Assembly: GCA_022605405.1 (NCBI GenBank)
Contig: JABYQQ010000034.1
Location: 310,001-374,000, forward strand
DNA length: 64,000 nucleotides
Direction of reading: 5' to 3'
From: Earliella scabrosa
Taxonomy: Eukaryota > Basidiomycota > Agaricomycetes > Polyporales > Polyporaceae
Below, one piece after another: positions 46,533 to 56,929 of this stretch (positions are counted from its first letter, which is position 1; every line of letters begins with the position of its first letter). The position numbers and the translations under genes were made by a program. The notes under the pieces are model-generated. The model made no database searches and had not been told where the DNA came from. It saw only the letters and a program-made list of their open reading frames with translations.

Positions 46533-47799
46533 ATGGTCGAACAGACTTGCACATTCTGCGGTGAGCAATCGCCCGACGCCAAACGCTGCGCTGGCTGCAA
46601 GAAGGTCTGGTACTGCAGTACCCGCTGTCAGAAGGACCACTGGACATGGCACATCTTCGACTGCAAAACCACCCAGCCGATCAGCTCCGTGCACTACCTC
46701 GTCCGCGCCATATACGAAGACGTCGTGCCTGTCTACGCGCAGGCGCGCATCGACTACGGTTTTGACAAGGCGGAGCGCATGATCGGCGGAGACGCCGGCA
46801 ACAAGCTGGTCGGTCTGTACACAGGGCTCATCAAGTACTTCGGCATCACAGCGAAAGAGCTCCGCCAGTGGCAGAGAGAGGGACGGCTCATCGAGCGCAT
46901 TAAGGCGACCTACGAAAAGCAGCCACCTGGCTGCCGTGGTGGCTACTACCCCTGGTTCCTGCAGCACCAGTACATCCTCGACGGCACGCCGCCCGACGAA
47001 GCGATCGCGGCGAAGAATACCGAGAGCAAGTTCGAGCAGATGACTCGCGCGGCCTGGGTCTACTCCGGCGGGTCTCCTAGCTCCCCTACGCTCGAAATCA
47101 AGCTCGCGTACGCGCAGATGAGTCCTGTGCAGCGCGAATGCTTTGAGTTCTGCTCCCTGCCGCTCACGGACACCCGCCCAAACCCCTTCATGCCCTCTTG
47201 GCTCTCCTTCGGCTTCGTCGTGGCATCATGCATGGGCGAAGAGATCGCGCTCGGGCGAGCGTACGCCGACCTCATCCGCAAGTGCACCTTCAGCGACGTC
47301 TGTGCCGCGTACGAGTCGTGCTCGATCCCCGCCCTGTTCGAGCGCTACAACGCAGGCTTTGGAAACTGGCGCCGCTTCTGCGACGTCATGGCCGGCCCAC
47401 GGGGGTCGCACAAGTCCGTCTGGGACCTGAAGCTGTACGTCGACCAGCTCGCGTCGTCGCGGCCCGAAGAGCGTCCGAATCCAGCGCGGTCGGTCGCGCG
47501 CGACTACGGGTACGGGAACTGCAAGAGCGGGTCGGAGCGGGAGCTGCTGGACGGGCTGTACAGGCAGCTGTTTGACGAGGCACGCGGCGTGGATCCTCTG
47601 GCTCTGCATGAGGCGTGCATCAAGGGCGCGCTGCTGGACTTTGTGAAGGCTCACGTGAAGCTTGCGCCGTGGACGGCGAAGTATAGACGGTTGCTGAAGA
47701 ATGCGCACCCGCTCCCCGAGTTGAGTGGCTTGAGGTCAGTGTCCCCTTGCGAGCTACAGTGTGCACGTTAGCTGACAATTTGCCAGTATCACTGCCTGA
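46533..47799 (+). CDS. MYND zinc-finger protein, copy 2
   Basis: Exons 46533-47734, 47787-47799 give about 404 aa; without the small 3' intron the frame ends at 47771. The MYND finger covers residues 6-44: CTFC, CAGC, YCSTRCQKDHW and H..DC. The body has the same blocks as the copy at 31435: RIDYGFDKAERM, GGYYPWFLQHQYILDGTPP, ALFERY and VKLAPWTAKYRRLLKN. Codon use is more GC-rich than in copy 1. It probably acts as a protein-protein adaptor; no enzyme domain (such as SET) is present. Confidence 0.85.
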
Positions 47800-48139
47800 T
47801 GTCACCGGGCTACTTGTACAGTAAAATTGGAGGTTAACACTTGTCGGTCGCTGTGGCTTTGGTATGATTCTGCTATCCAGACTCGCTCGAGCATGCTCGA
47901 TCGTCCTCGATCATAGCTGGAGATTAGACGAGGTCAGCTTTTGCACCCTCACTGATGTACCGAAAAAGTTTAGCAGTCCTTGACGATGGTTATAGTGGAT
48001 CGTTCGTTTCTTGTAGTATCCTTCGGTAAGCTCTTGTAAGCTCTTGAGCTTGCATGTCCGAGCTGCTACTACTTTCGAGACCACTCACTTATCTGTGACT
48101 GGAATGGATAGGCCCCAGCGCGCGCGCACAATAACATGA
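47800..48139. other. Spacer between MYND copy 2 and the relic
   Basis: 3' flank of MYND copy 2; no coding sequence recognised. Confidence 0.4.
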
Positions 48140-48270
48140 GAGTATCTTTGCGTGCAAGGCGGTTTACTCGAGTTTGCGAAAAAGTTCGTGAAGATCACGA
48201 CGTCGGTGTGGGCGAAATACGCGCGGCTGTTGAAAAACTCCTACCCTCTTCCAGATCCGGATGCTTCAGG
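48140..48270 (+). pseudogene. Relic of a third MYND-family gene (C-terminal fragment)
   Basis: Reading 48140-48270 gives a stretch that aligns with the end of both MYND-family proteins: LCVQGGLLEFAKKFVK, then WAKYARLLKNSYPLPDPD. It compares with ACIKGELLEFSKKHVK and TAKYTRLLKNPYPLPDLD at 31435-31560. A stop lies just upstream, and the zinc finger and middle are absent. It lies about 370 bp after MYND copy 2 on the same strand, so it is probably the remains of a tandem duplicate. Confidence 0.7.
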
Positions 48271-48820
48271 TTAGTCACTCTGACTGAATCTGGCGCGTTC
48301 TCATGTCATTGAAGGTATGTTAGCATCGTGTGGACAGGACTGATGTTGTCTAGCATCTGCCGATATATCACAGTCGATGACTTTCTGAATCGCAAGCAAT
48401 TGTATAGTAAGCTCAGATGTGTCTGTGGGTGCTTAAGCCATACGCAGGGGACGCTATAAAGGAGGTGTCAGTGTATTGAGGTACTCGCTAACCAAGGTGT
48501 GCAGTTCATGCGAGACGACATACTTAGCAGCAGGTACGAGTAAAATTCAAAGTCCGATATCTTCACAACTCACGCGACTGGCTAGGGTAGCAAGCCATAT
48601 CATTCTCGAGGTCACAATCCCACTGAATGACCGTGCTGACAATGCTTGCGCGCCGGACTGCGAGGTCTTCGGTCAGCTGAACCAACTTCTCCAAGCTTCT
48701 CCTCCACCGGAGTCCCGTGTCCTCGATAAGCCCCATTGCTGGGAATGCGCGAGGCTACGGTATAAAAAGGCATAGTCGCTCAACGTCAACCTCGTATCCG
48801 TACGAAACGCCACTTCCCTC
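48271..48820. other. Intergenic region and deacetylase promoter
   Basis: No secure gene. A 99-codon frame at 48476 begins with a non-ATG codon and has no family match. The TATA box of the next gene is at 48761. Confidence 0.4.
48761..48768 (+). promoter_or_regulatory. TATA box of the deacetylase gene
   Basis: TATAAAAA, 60 bp before the ATG at 48821, leaving a leader of about 25-30 nt. Confidence 0.6.
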
Positions 48821-50365
48821 ATGCCTCGCACAATCCTGATCGGTTTTGGGATTGACGTTGACGCTGCGTCGGGATGGTGAGAAATTGTCCACGCAGATAA
48901 CTCACGATATTATGAAGCGAACATTTGATCCCTGCAGGATTGGCTCTCTGGGAGGCGAGAACTCGCCTTGCGATGTGTCTCGTGTCGGTTTCTTCCTTCC
49001 AAGGCAGTCAACCGCGCGTATTGATCTATTTGTTCACCAGGGCATGTATGCGGGCGAGGTGGGCGTGCCTCGCCTATTGAAACTGTTTGACAAGTACAAC
49101 ATCAAGGCGACATGGTTCATCCCTGGTCAGGCATTAGCGTTCTACGAGGCCCGTCAAGCTCTGAAGTTGTACCTAGGTCACAGCGTAGAGACGTTCCCCG
49201 AGCAGTTGGCTCCCATCCGAGACGGAGGCCATGAGATGTTCGTGGACTCTTCTGGTATCCTGCAGGGCTGCTTCTCTGACTTCGGCACAGTGGCCTCCAC
49301 GGGTACACCCACGAAGTGCAGGGCAGGCTGACAGTTGAGCAACAGAAGGACGTGCTTGACCACAGCTTCGAAGTCCTCACAAAGTTCAACAACGGCATCC
49401 CGCCCAAGGGAAGTTGCGCGCCGTGCTGGGAGACTACGAGAGAGAACACTCGTCTGCTGCTGGAAAAAGGCATCGAGTATGGTGAGGGACCTGAGTTCAA
49501 TTTGTCGCGCTCTCCTTCTGAACCTCAGACATTTAGACCACTCGGACATGGCTCACGAGTAGGTGTTAAGTTGCCCACGCTGGTCGGCAGTCTAACAGAG
49601 ATGATGCTGAATCTCTGTTAGCTCACAGGCGTATTACTTGCGGGTTGACGACGACTGGACCAAAATCGACTATCAAGCGAAGGCAGAGACATGGATGAAA
49701 CCTCTTGTTCGAGGCAAGGAAACAGGGCTGGTCGAAGTCCCTGCGAATTGGTATGCGGATGGATCTTGTATTGCTTCTGAATACACTGACTTCCTGGACT
49801 GAAGGTACCTCGATGATTGGCCACCATTGGCGTATGCATGGAATCTCGCGTGTTCAGCAACATTCGGCTGACGACCTGCTGTTTAGCTTCGTCAAGCAGA
49901 GACCCAACACTCAAGGATGGGTCAGCACGCGGAACGTGGAGCAGCTGTGGAAGGATACGTTCACGTACCTCTACAGGTCGGACCTCTTGAACAACTCTCG
50001 TACACCATCGGCTAACGTTTATTGTCCGAAACCTCTCCAGGGAAGAAGAGAACTTCATCTTCCCTATCACCATCCACCCCGACGTCAGCGGGTAAGTCCC
50101 CTTCTGACGAAATATTGAACACACCACTCACACGTAATCTCACAGACGTCCACACGTTCTATTGATGCTTGTAAGCCACGCCTCTTTCTCCAATCTCATG
50201 GTCTCGAGGATCGCTGATGGCCAAACCTAGGAGCGCTTCATCGAATGGGTCAACACACATGCCGACGTTCAGTGGGTTCGCATGATCGACATGGCGAACG
50301 AGTTCCGAGCTCGTGTTGCTCCTACTCCGGATGCCATCATGCCGCGAGGATTCCATGCCAAGTAG
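48821..50365 (+). CDS. PgdA-like polysaccharide deacetylase (NodB fold, intracellular type)
   Basis: Exons 48821-48876, 48938-48983, 49041-49125, 49177-49237, 49291-49481, 49537-49558, 49622-49750, 49805-49831, 49887-49976, 50041-50091, 50146-50170, 50231-50365 give 305 aa. It is a metal-dependent deacetylase of the carbohydrate esterase 4 superfamily. The triad is Asp14 (GIDVDA) with His86 and His90 in GLHGYTHE. By my recollection the same residue numbers serve in Helicobacter pylori PgdA, the type without a signal peptide, and none is seen here. The blocks [14 protein letters not shown] and DHSDMAHD fit that clade. The substrate in fungi is unknown; chitin is not assured. Twelve exons, three of them only 22-27 nt. 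Confidence 0.85.
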
Positions 50366-50960
50366 AGTTGACAGCGGAAACAACGAGAGTCGATAATCAG
50401 AGTGGAAGTTCCCATCGGCATGGTCACCGTGTACTTCTATCGTGAATCCAACCCATATCCCGATGTTCTCGGACGGCCTCCCTCGTTCACCCGCAGATCG
50501 TCGTCACAGCTCAGATCACAGAGACGCAAGAGTAAGTATCAGGATTCAGGAACACGCCAACGGCCCGTGAATCGAACGATGGACTGGCATCATGGCTGTG
50601 TACTTCTAGATTCCCGACTCGATACATAACCCCATTCCGACTATCTCGGAGGACATACTGTGGATTGTCGCGACAGTGATATCCCAACTTCTGCGCAGCC
50701 CTGCCAACAGAGGTAGGAAGCTGTCGAAGAAGCCGCAGCTATTGCATCCGGCATGGCATGCCATTACATCCATTGGCAGCGATCCTGCACGCTGCTCTAC
50801 ATGCTTTGGTACATCTCACACGGACTTCTAGCTACCGTCTCCACGACGATGCATACAACGAATTTGAAGGTTACAAAGAGCATCAAGCTACTACTCCGCC
50901 CCTGGCGGTCCTGAAGTGTGAAAATTCAGTCCGTTTCCGCTTCAGTCCGCAGCCTGGACC
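50366..50960. other. Convergent 3' region
   Basis: 3' flanks of the deacetylase and the secreted repeat protein. No gene. Confidence 0.4.
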
Positions 50961-52035
50961 TCAGATTGCAGCCCGACGACGACGTGCAATGCGATCAGGC
51001 CCGACTGCGACTCCGGTAGACAGAGGCGCTCCGGGGAGCTCAAGCACCGAGCTAGAGAGCGGTGCTCCCGGAAGCTCGAGCACTGAAGTGGGCTCGGCGA
51101 TCGTGCCCGTTGACAGAGGTGCGCCGGGGATCTCGATGGCAGACGAAGTCGCAGCAGGCGGAAGCTCAAACACCGCGCTGGACGAGAGGGGGACCCCGGG
51201 GAGCTCGAACACCGCGCTCGCCGTGGGCGGCGGGAGGAGCTCGATGGAGAAGGACGTGCTGGGGAGCTCAAGCACGGACGAGGATGCGTCCGCCGGGGGA
51301 GGGAGGAGGGTTGGGATGGACGCCAGCTCGGTGGACTCGCTTGCGATCGCGGTCGCGGTGCCGAGGATGTCTGACAGGGACGCGGTCCCGGTTTCGAGGA
51401 TGTTGGTCGCGGTTGCGGTGCCCAGGATGTCTGTCAGGGTCGCAGTGTCGAGGATGTCCGACAGGGATGCGGTCCCGGTCTCGAGGATATCGGTTGGGGT
51501 CGCGGTGCCGAGGATGTCTGTCAGGGTCGCAGTGTCGAGGATGTCCGACAGGGACGCGGTCCCGGTCTCGAGAATATCGGTAGCGGTTGCGGTTTCGGTG
51601 CCCAGGATATCGGTCAGAGTCGCTGTGTCGATGATGTCCGACACAGACGCGGTACCGAGTACATCGGTCGCGGTCGCGGTGCCCAAAATGTCTGTCAAGG
51701 TCGCAGTGCCTAGGACGTCGGACGCGGTGCCCAGGATCTCGGACACGGTGACGGTGACGGTAACGGTCTCGACGGTGGCGTTGGAGTTGGACCTGTCCAT
51801 GCCCATGCCCTTGGCCTTCTGTCCTTTCATGGCATGCTTCTTGGGGCCGGAGTCCTGCGAGGTGCGTGAGCACAAGTGCGAGAACAAACAGGTGCCGATG
51901 CGCACTCACCATCTGAGAGTCCGCTTTGTCTTCATTGCGGAGGACGTGCTCATGGGTGTTAGGAGTAGGCCTAGCCAGGACCTGCAGGGAGGCGGTGAAG
52001 GAAAGGGCTGCGACGAGCAGGCCTGCTGCAAGCAT
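50961..52035 (-). CDS. Secreted Thr/Ile/Leu-rich tandem-repeat protein
   Basis: Exons 52035-51910, 51854-50961 give 339 aa. A clear signal peptide (MLAAGLLVAALSFTASLQVLA) starts it. A basic Lys/Gly stretch follows, then about 14 imperfect repeats of 8-11 residues built on TDILGTAT / SDILDTATL / TDILETGTASL (about 75-205). A second, looser repeat region is built on VLELPGAPLSS / VFELPGVPLSS. The end is RIARRRRAAI. The regular Asp-Ile-Leu spacing suggests a stacked beta structure (solenoid or amyloid-like), which is inference. A wall or surface-coating protein is possible. No known domain. Confidence 0.72.
50990..51760 (-). repeat. Coding tandem repeat array
   Basis: The reading frame of the secreted protein is made of near-identical 24-33 bp units. 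One longer unit (TGTASLSDILDTATLTDILG in protein) appears three times with few changes. This also leaves long open frames on the opposite strand. Confidence 0.7.
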
Positions 52036-52772
52036 GGCAAATGAAATGAAAGGGGTAGGGAGAAGGAAGGGAAGGGAAGAGAAGGTGTGTGAGACGAGCG
52101 ATAATGTCTCACCTCCATGGACTCCCCCTTTTATGCTATGGCAGGGGAGTTGCAAGATTACGCAAGGCTATCCGTGAAGCTGCAGTAGACGCACCGCAGA
52201 CGAGGATGCACTGGTCGTGTGGATACATAGTCGGAGCTATCACGTTCGATGCGCAGTGCGTGTGAATTGGGGTCGATCTTGAAATTCATAGCATGGACAG
52301 TTACTGCGTGAGGGCGTTAGAGTCCGGTCAAAGGCCTATCCGAATGTTCGTTGTCTAGCAGGTGTAAAATATCACAGTCGAGGTTCACTCGAGCTGCCCG
52401 ATGTCATGGATATCACGAAAGTGTCGCTGCGGCAAAGCCCCAGTCTTCCTCTTCGGAATCTCCGGATCCGCGTTTGAGAGCTCATTGGCTTGCTATAGCA
52501 TCCAGTAGCGGAGTGACTGGCCAAAGATTCACATATCTAGTCTGGCTCATCGATACGATGCCCTGCTCCGCTTCGTTCCTGTTCGCTTGTCCTTTTTCAT
52601 CATCACGGTACTGGAAGTGGAAGAACAGTCACCTAGGTATCCACTGGTATATATACCCAGTTCCAGCACCATCGACGTGGTCACACCAGAAATTGCGGGC
52701 GGGTGTGATACCAGCGGTCGTCGGACTCATTGCAAGCAGATGTCGTTGAGTTGAACCGCAACTATCGCAGTC
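52036..52772. other. Intergenic region
   Basis: Promoter of the secreted repeat protein on the left and of the small gene on the right. No other gene is supported. Confidence 0.4.
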
Positions 52773-52780
52773 TATATATA
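52773..52780 (+). promoter_or_regulatory. TATA box of the small gene
   Basis: TATATATA, 31-38 bp before the ATG at 52811, so the leader would be only a few bases long. Confidence 0.45.
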
Positions 52781-52810
52781 GCACGGTCATAGCCAATGAC
52801 CCACACAACA

Positions 52811-53126
52811 ATGAATCCCCTACCTCGCCTTGCTCGGGCACAGCAGCTGAATATGAATTTGACCATCCGGCACTTCTCGTCCGGTGATAGACTCACGTCA
52901 TGCGTGGGGTGTAGAGTCTACATGGGAGCAATTGTGACGGAGTTGGTGAGCACTATAGCAGACGCACGACATGGAAACCTCGCGAGTGACTTACGAGGTT
53001 CTGACCAGCGTTCCGACAACCCCCCTAGACATCATTGAGCTGTCACTTCCTGATCCAGCGTCTGAATATCAGCGAGAAACTGTACCCGCACTTCAGAGGT
53101 CCATTCCCATGACCCAGGCACCGTAA
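52811..53126 (+). CDS. Small hypothetical protein (87 aa)
   Basis: Exons 52811-52945 and 52998-53126 joined by a 52 nt intron (GTGAGC...GAG, branch-like GAGTGAC) give an 87 aa protein. It starts MNPLPRLARAQQL and ends RSIPMTQAP. One CVGC pair is present; no signal peptide or known domain. A strong TATA box at the right distance and an in-phase intron argue for a real gene, but the acceptor is GAG rather than YAG and I recognise no relative. Confidence 0.4.
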
Positions 53127-53207
53127 TACATCCCAGGTCAGCATCCCTGTCTATACAACGAGCAAGAATTCTCCGAGAACCACGGTCTACCCCCACCCTC
53201 GCCAGCC

Positions 53208-53980
53208 TCACAAGGTATGCTTGTACACTTGGAGCCTCTGCACGCCTCCGCAGAACTCATTCCCCGCACCCGGCGCGAGCGGGCAGGTCGAGTTACACTC
53301 CGTGTCGGGCGCTCGCACAGCCCCAGTCGCGAGCCCAAAGCTGCACTGACAGTCGATGCCGTTCTCGACGCCGGCGAACGGGAAGCCGCGGTGCGCGCAG
53401 AAGTCGATGCACTGCGTGACGAGGTCCCGGTTCGACGCGAACGCCTGGTGAATAATCGGGTCACCGAACGCAGGAGAGGTGGGAGTGTCTACGAAGCACC
53501 CTTGAAGGGTCGACGACCCGGGAGGGAGTGCGGGCGACTTGTAGATCTGGATGGTGACAAGGCGGGTCGGGACCCTGTCAGCCTGAGCGCGCGGGCAAGT
53601 AGTGCCGGTGAAGACGGGCGACGTACCTGGATGCGGAAAGAGCCCCCGCATGAGAGGTTCTCGTCTCCTGAGCAGGCCATGTTGCACTCCGAGATTGGGC
53701 GAGCGGTCGGGGTGCTCTTGAGACCCGTGCCGCAGTGGCACTCGTTGCTGAACTCGACGCCTGCAAAAGCGAAGTTGCCGGCGTCGCACAGTTCGATGCA
53801 TGTCGCGGGCGTGTTGTTGGTGAGCACAGTGGTCACATCATTGGCGATAATACGAGATCCAGTGTCGACGGCGCATGCGAACTGGGTGGTCCAGTTGAGA
53901 GGAAGTTCGGGCGAATCGAAGGCGTATGTGGATGGTACTAGACCGAGAGCGGCGAGTATCAGGTAGGTAAGACGCTGCAT
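53208..53980 (-). CDS. Secreted protein with two WSC domains
   Basis: Exons 53980-53627, 53546-53208 give 230 aa. A signal peptide (residues 1-20, ending STYA) is followed by two WSC domains of about 85 aa. The first runs about 30-118 (TPATCIELCDAGNFAFAGVE, CHCG, CSGDENLSCGG). The second is about 135-228 (TQCIDFCAHRGFPFAGVENG, CQC, CNSTCPLAPGAGNEFCGG). Each has the six to eight spaced cysteines of the fold. WSC domains bind wall glycans. Without a catalytic domain or membrane anchor this is probably a secreted wall lectin. The intron was set by frame so that FRIQ joins IYKS. Confidence 0.87.
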
Positions 53981-54742
53981 GGTCGAGCAGATGTGTCTTG
54001 AAAAACATGTCGCTCATCAGCCTCTTAATATGCCGAGGACGCGAGGAACGCGCTGACATGATTCGAGCGTAGAGCGGAACGGCAAGCGAGGTCGGCCGAA
54101 CGAAGCCCGTCCATGTTCGAAGCTAGGCGCCAGGCACGCAGGCGGACGCCAGGTACATCGGTGGCGGGAGCCAAACTGTCTGATATGGCTTGAAGGCTGG
54201 AAAATCCAGTTCAGGATGTCTCGCTGACAATGAGGAGCGCCATTTTACCAGTCAATTCTGACCTGTGAACGAACGTGTGTTAGCAGCGTCTGATCCGGCA
54301 TTGAGATATCGGTGCGTTAAGGGCGGCACACATCTTGAATGTGTATTTGTTCCAGGTGATTGTGAGTTCGAGAGATACAATACTTGGATGTCGTTCCATG
54401 AATGCCCCGACCGGGACCAGATATGTCGCTGCAGCGATTCCGAAAGCTAGTACCGAGATGATCACCAATATTTTGTCTGTAGAGTGATGAGACAGCACAA
54501 TTGCGCATATAGGTCACCGTAGCTGGCCGGTAATGATATTGAGGTAGGACCTGGGCAGGCAGAACCTTCAGTGGGGTAGGAGAGCGGTAGTAGGAGTCAA
54601 GGTGCAACCCACTGAAGCGCCCGGTATCTGCCATTTCGATCGGAGTCGGAAAGTGGTGGCGCAGCACCGACGCGTTTCGCGCTCACGCACATCGCGTTTA
54701 CGCTCTTGCTCGTCGTCGTCGCCCCTCTGCTCATCGTCCACC
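53981..54742. other. Divergent promoter region
   Basis: 762 bp between the WSC protein (minus) and the U5 snRNP protein (plus). No gene recognised. Confidence 0.45.
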
Positions 54743-56159
54743 ATGTCCAAACGCGGCGCGTCTCCCCCTGGCGGCGCCCTCATCAAGCGTGCGCGCTCCG
54801 GCTCCCCTGCCCCAGACACCCAAATCGCTATCTCGTCCTCAAATGACGAACGACAACAGGCCCTCATCCGGACCGTAAAACGCACGAGCAGTCTCGAGGC
54901 TCCTATCATCAGCTTGTCAGGGTCGCATGGGGTGCGTATGTTGGAGAGGTCGGGCGCGCACGAGGAGGACTGAGCACAGGACACTGCAGGCGGAAATCCT
55001 TAGCTGCAGGTTCGATCCGAGTGGCCAAAACATCGCTGCATGTTCAGCGGACCGGAGTGTCTGTGAGTCTCCATCTCTTCTCCCACCTTATTCGGGACAC
55101 ATTCCGACGCCAAAGTCTCCGCTTGCAGCCCTCTGGCGCACATACTCTCCAAACACAAACTACGGCCTCATCGCCAACATTCATAAAGCCCCCGTGCTCG
55201 ACCTGCAATGGTCCCTCGCGTCCCAGCTCATGTACACTGTCTCCGCCGACCACACACTCAACGTCACAGACCTGACGACCGGCCAGCGTGTGCGTAAACT
55301 CCACGCTCACCGTGGTATCATTAATTCCCTCGACAGGACTCTCGCAGGAGGCGCAGGGGTCGAGCTCGTAGTCACCGGCGGCGACGACGGCACCATTCGC
55401 GTGTGGGAGGGCGGCGACGAGGGTCCGAAGCACCCCGTGAGCGTGTATGAGCTCGGATGCCCCGTCACTGCCGTGTGCTGGAGTGCGGACGGCGCGAACA
55501 TATACGCGGGTGCGCTGGACAACGAAATTCACGTACGCCTCTTTTCCTGCATCGAGCGCGCGGACAGCGTCTCAGAGACGCGCATCTTCCGTATCCAAAC
55601 AGGTCATTGACTTCCGCAAAAACGAGGAGGTGTACACGCTCATGGGCCACACCGACACGCCCACGTCTCTCTCGCTCTCGCCGAACGGCCATTACCTCCT
55701 CTCCCCATCGTTCTCCTCCCAAACGCTCATACACGACGTCCGGCCGTTCTCCCCGTCGCCAAATCGCGTACACCGCGTTCTCATGGGTGCACCCGCGGGT
55801 TTCGAGAACACACTGCTGCGCGGCGCATGGAGCAAAGATGATGGGGGACGACGAGTGGGTGTCGGCGGTGCTGACCGCACTGTCTGTATATGGGATGTAG
55901 AAAGCGGGAAAGTACTGTACAAGGTACGTCCTTCCGTATGTGGGCGATAGGACCCATGGCTGACTGTTGTGTCGATAGTTGCCTGGGCACAAAGGGACTG
56001 TAACCTCCGTCGACTTCCATCCCAAAGAGCCTATCAGTACGTCTCTTAATTCAGCTTCCTGCGCGTCTTCTATATTGACGGCCGCACTCTCCAGTTCTCA
56101 CTGGCAGCAAGGATGCGACGATGCTCTTGGGGGAGATTGAACCTACCATTGGTGCATGA
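54743..56159 (+). CDS. U5 snRNP 40 kDa WD40 protein (SNRNP40/Cwf17 orthologue)
   Basis: Exons 54743-54931, 54990-55062, 55129-55532, 55603-55923, 55979-56036, 56095-56159 give 369 aa. It is a seven-bladed WD40 propeller that binds Prp8 in the U5 snRNP of the spliceosome. The N-terminus is basic and disordered, then RTSSLEAPIISLSG, the usual entry into blade 1. Later blades show HRGIINS, VTGGDDGTIRVWE, DNEIHVIDFRKNEEVYTLMGH, HDVRPF, FENTLLRGAWS and VGGADRTVCIWD. The end is YKLPGHKGTVTSVDFHPKEPIILTGSKD. These blocks follow human SNRNP40 closely in order and spacing. It is a housekeeping gene. Confidence 0.92.
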
Positions 56160-56582
56160 CGTGTTGTCCATCTGTTGTAATGTTATGTTTTCGCCGTGCT
56201 ATGCAGTCCTCTGAACAGACAGCAAACAGTAATATCGTGACTAGGCTAGATGGAGCCAGGTAGTATACAGTGCAAGAAACGGCAGCAATGTGAGATACTC
56301 ATACACATCGCAGATTCTTCGGGTGCCAGGTATGCCCAGGGTGAATAGATAAGATGGTGCCGAGTAGATAGCTATTACATAAGGCTACCTTTTCTGCCAG
56401 AATGCTGACTTGACGAAAAAACACAAACACCCTATGATTTTCCTACAAAAGCCATCCAACTTACACAGAAATTGATACAAAGATGGGGCTTTCATACTAT
56501 CAGTTGACTTTCAGAGACTGAGTGCCCTAATTCCACCACCCAAGTTGCACGACTCAGGTTCACAAAACCTTCCTGTTTGTAA
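56160..56582. other. 3' flank of the U5 snRNP gene
   Basis: AT-richer stretch without coding sequence. Confidence 0.45.
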
Positions 56583-56676
56583 GGTCTAATGGTGTAGCTG
56601 GTGTGCTGTGGAGCCCGTGCGCCGCTTAAGGGGCGGCACCCTTGGTTGGGGGTTCGAATCTCTGCGTATCCTTTTT
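56583..56676 (+). other. tRNA-like Pol III unit (possible tRNA-Leu pseudogene or SINE head)
   Basis: A full-consensus A box (TGGTGTAGCTGG, 56590-56601), a near-consensus B box (GGTTCGAATCT, 56651-56661) and a T-run terminator (56672-56676) are correctly ordered. A hairpin GCCGC-TTAAGGG-GCGGC at 56621-56637 would be a perfect anticodon arm with anticodon AAG (Leu). The acceptor and D stems do not pair, and only part of the T stem does. It is therefore probably a decayed tRNA, a tRNA-derived SINE head or a non-tRNA Pol III gene rather than a working tRNA. Confidence 0.45.
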
Positions 56677-56929
56677 GTGTGCCCATCTTTTCTACCTTTT
56701 CTACCATCCCCGCCATACCTATCGTATTGATGCTGTATGACCAAATATGAAATGTCTACCTACCTATGTATGTACTTACCATTCCATGTATCATAATGAT
56801 GCCAAAGATATGTATTTTACGTGTTATACTGACATATCAGGACATATCTCGACATTACAATGTATGATCACAACCCTTCCGAAAACCAGATGCAAGCACT
56901 ACTCCATATCAGCAAGGCTGGCACCAATA
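56677..56929. other. Spacer before the Arb1-like gene 3' end
   Basis: No coding sequence seen. Confidence 0.4.

Noticed and set aside
48476..48775. 99-codon plus-strand frame before the deacetylase
   Set aside because: It starts at a non-ATG codon, overlaps the promoter TATA box of the next gene and has no recognisable relative.
50758..52044. 428-codon open frame on the plus strand
   Set aside because: It is the antisense of the secreted repeat protein. The repeat units lack stops in both directions, and the minus strand has the signal peptide and intron.
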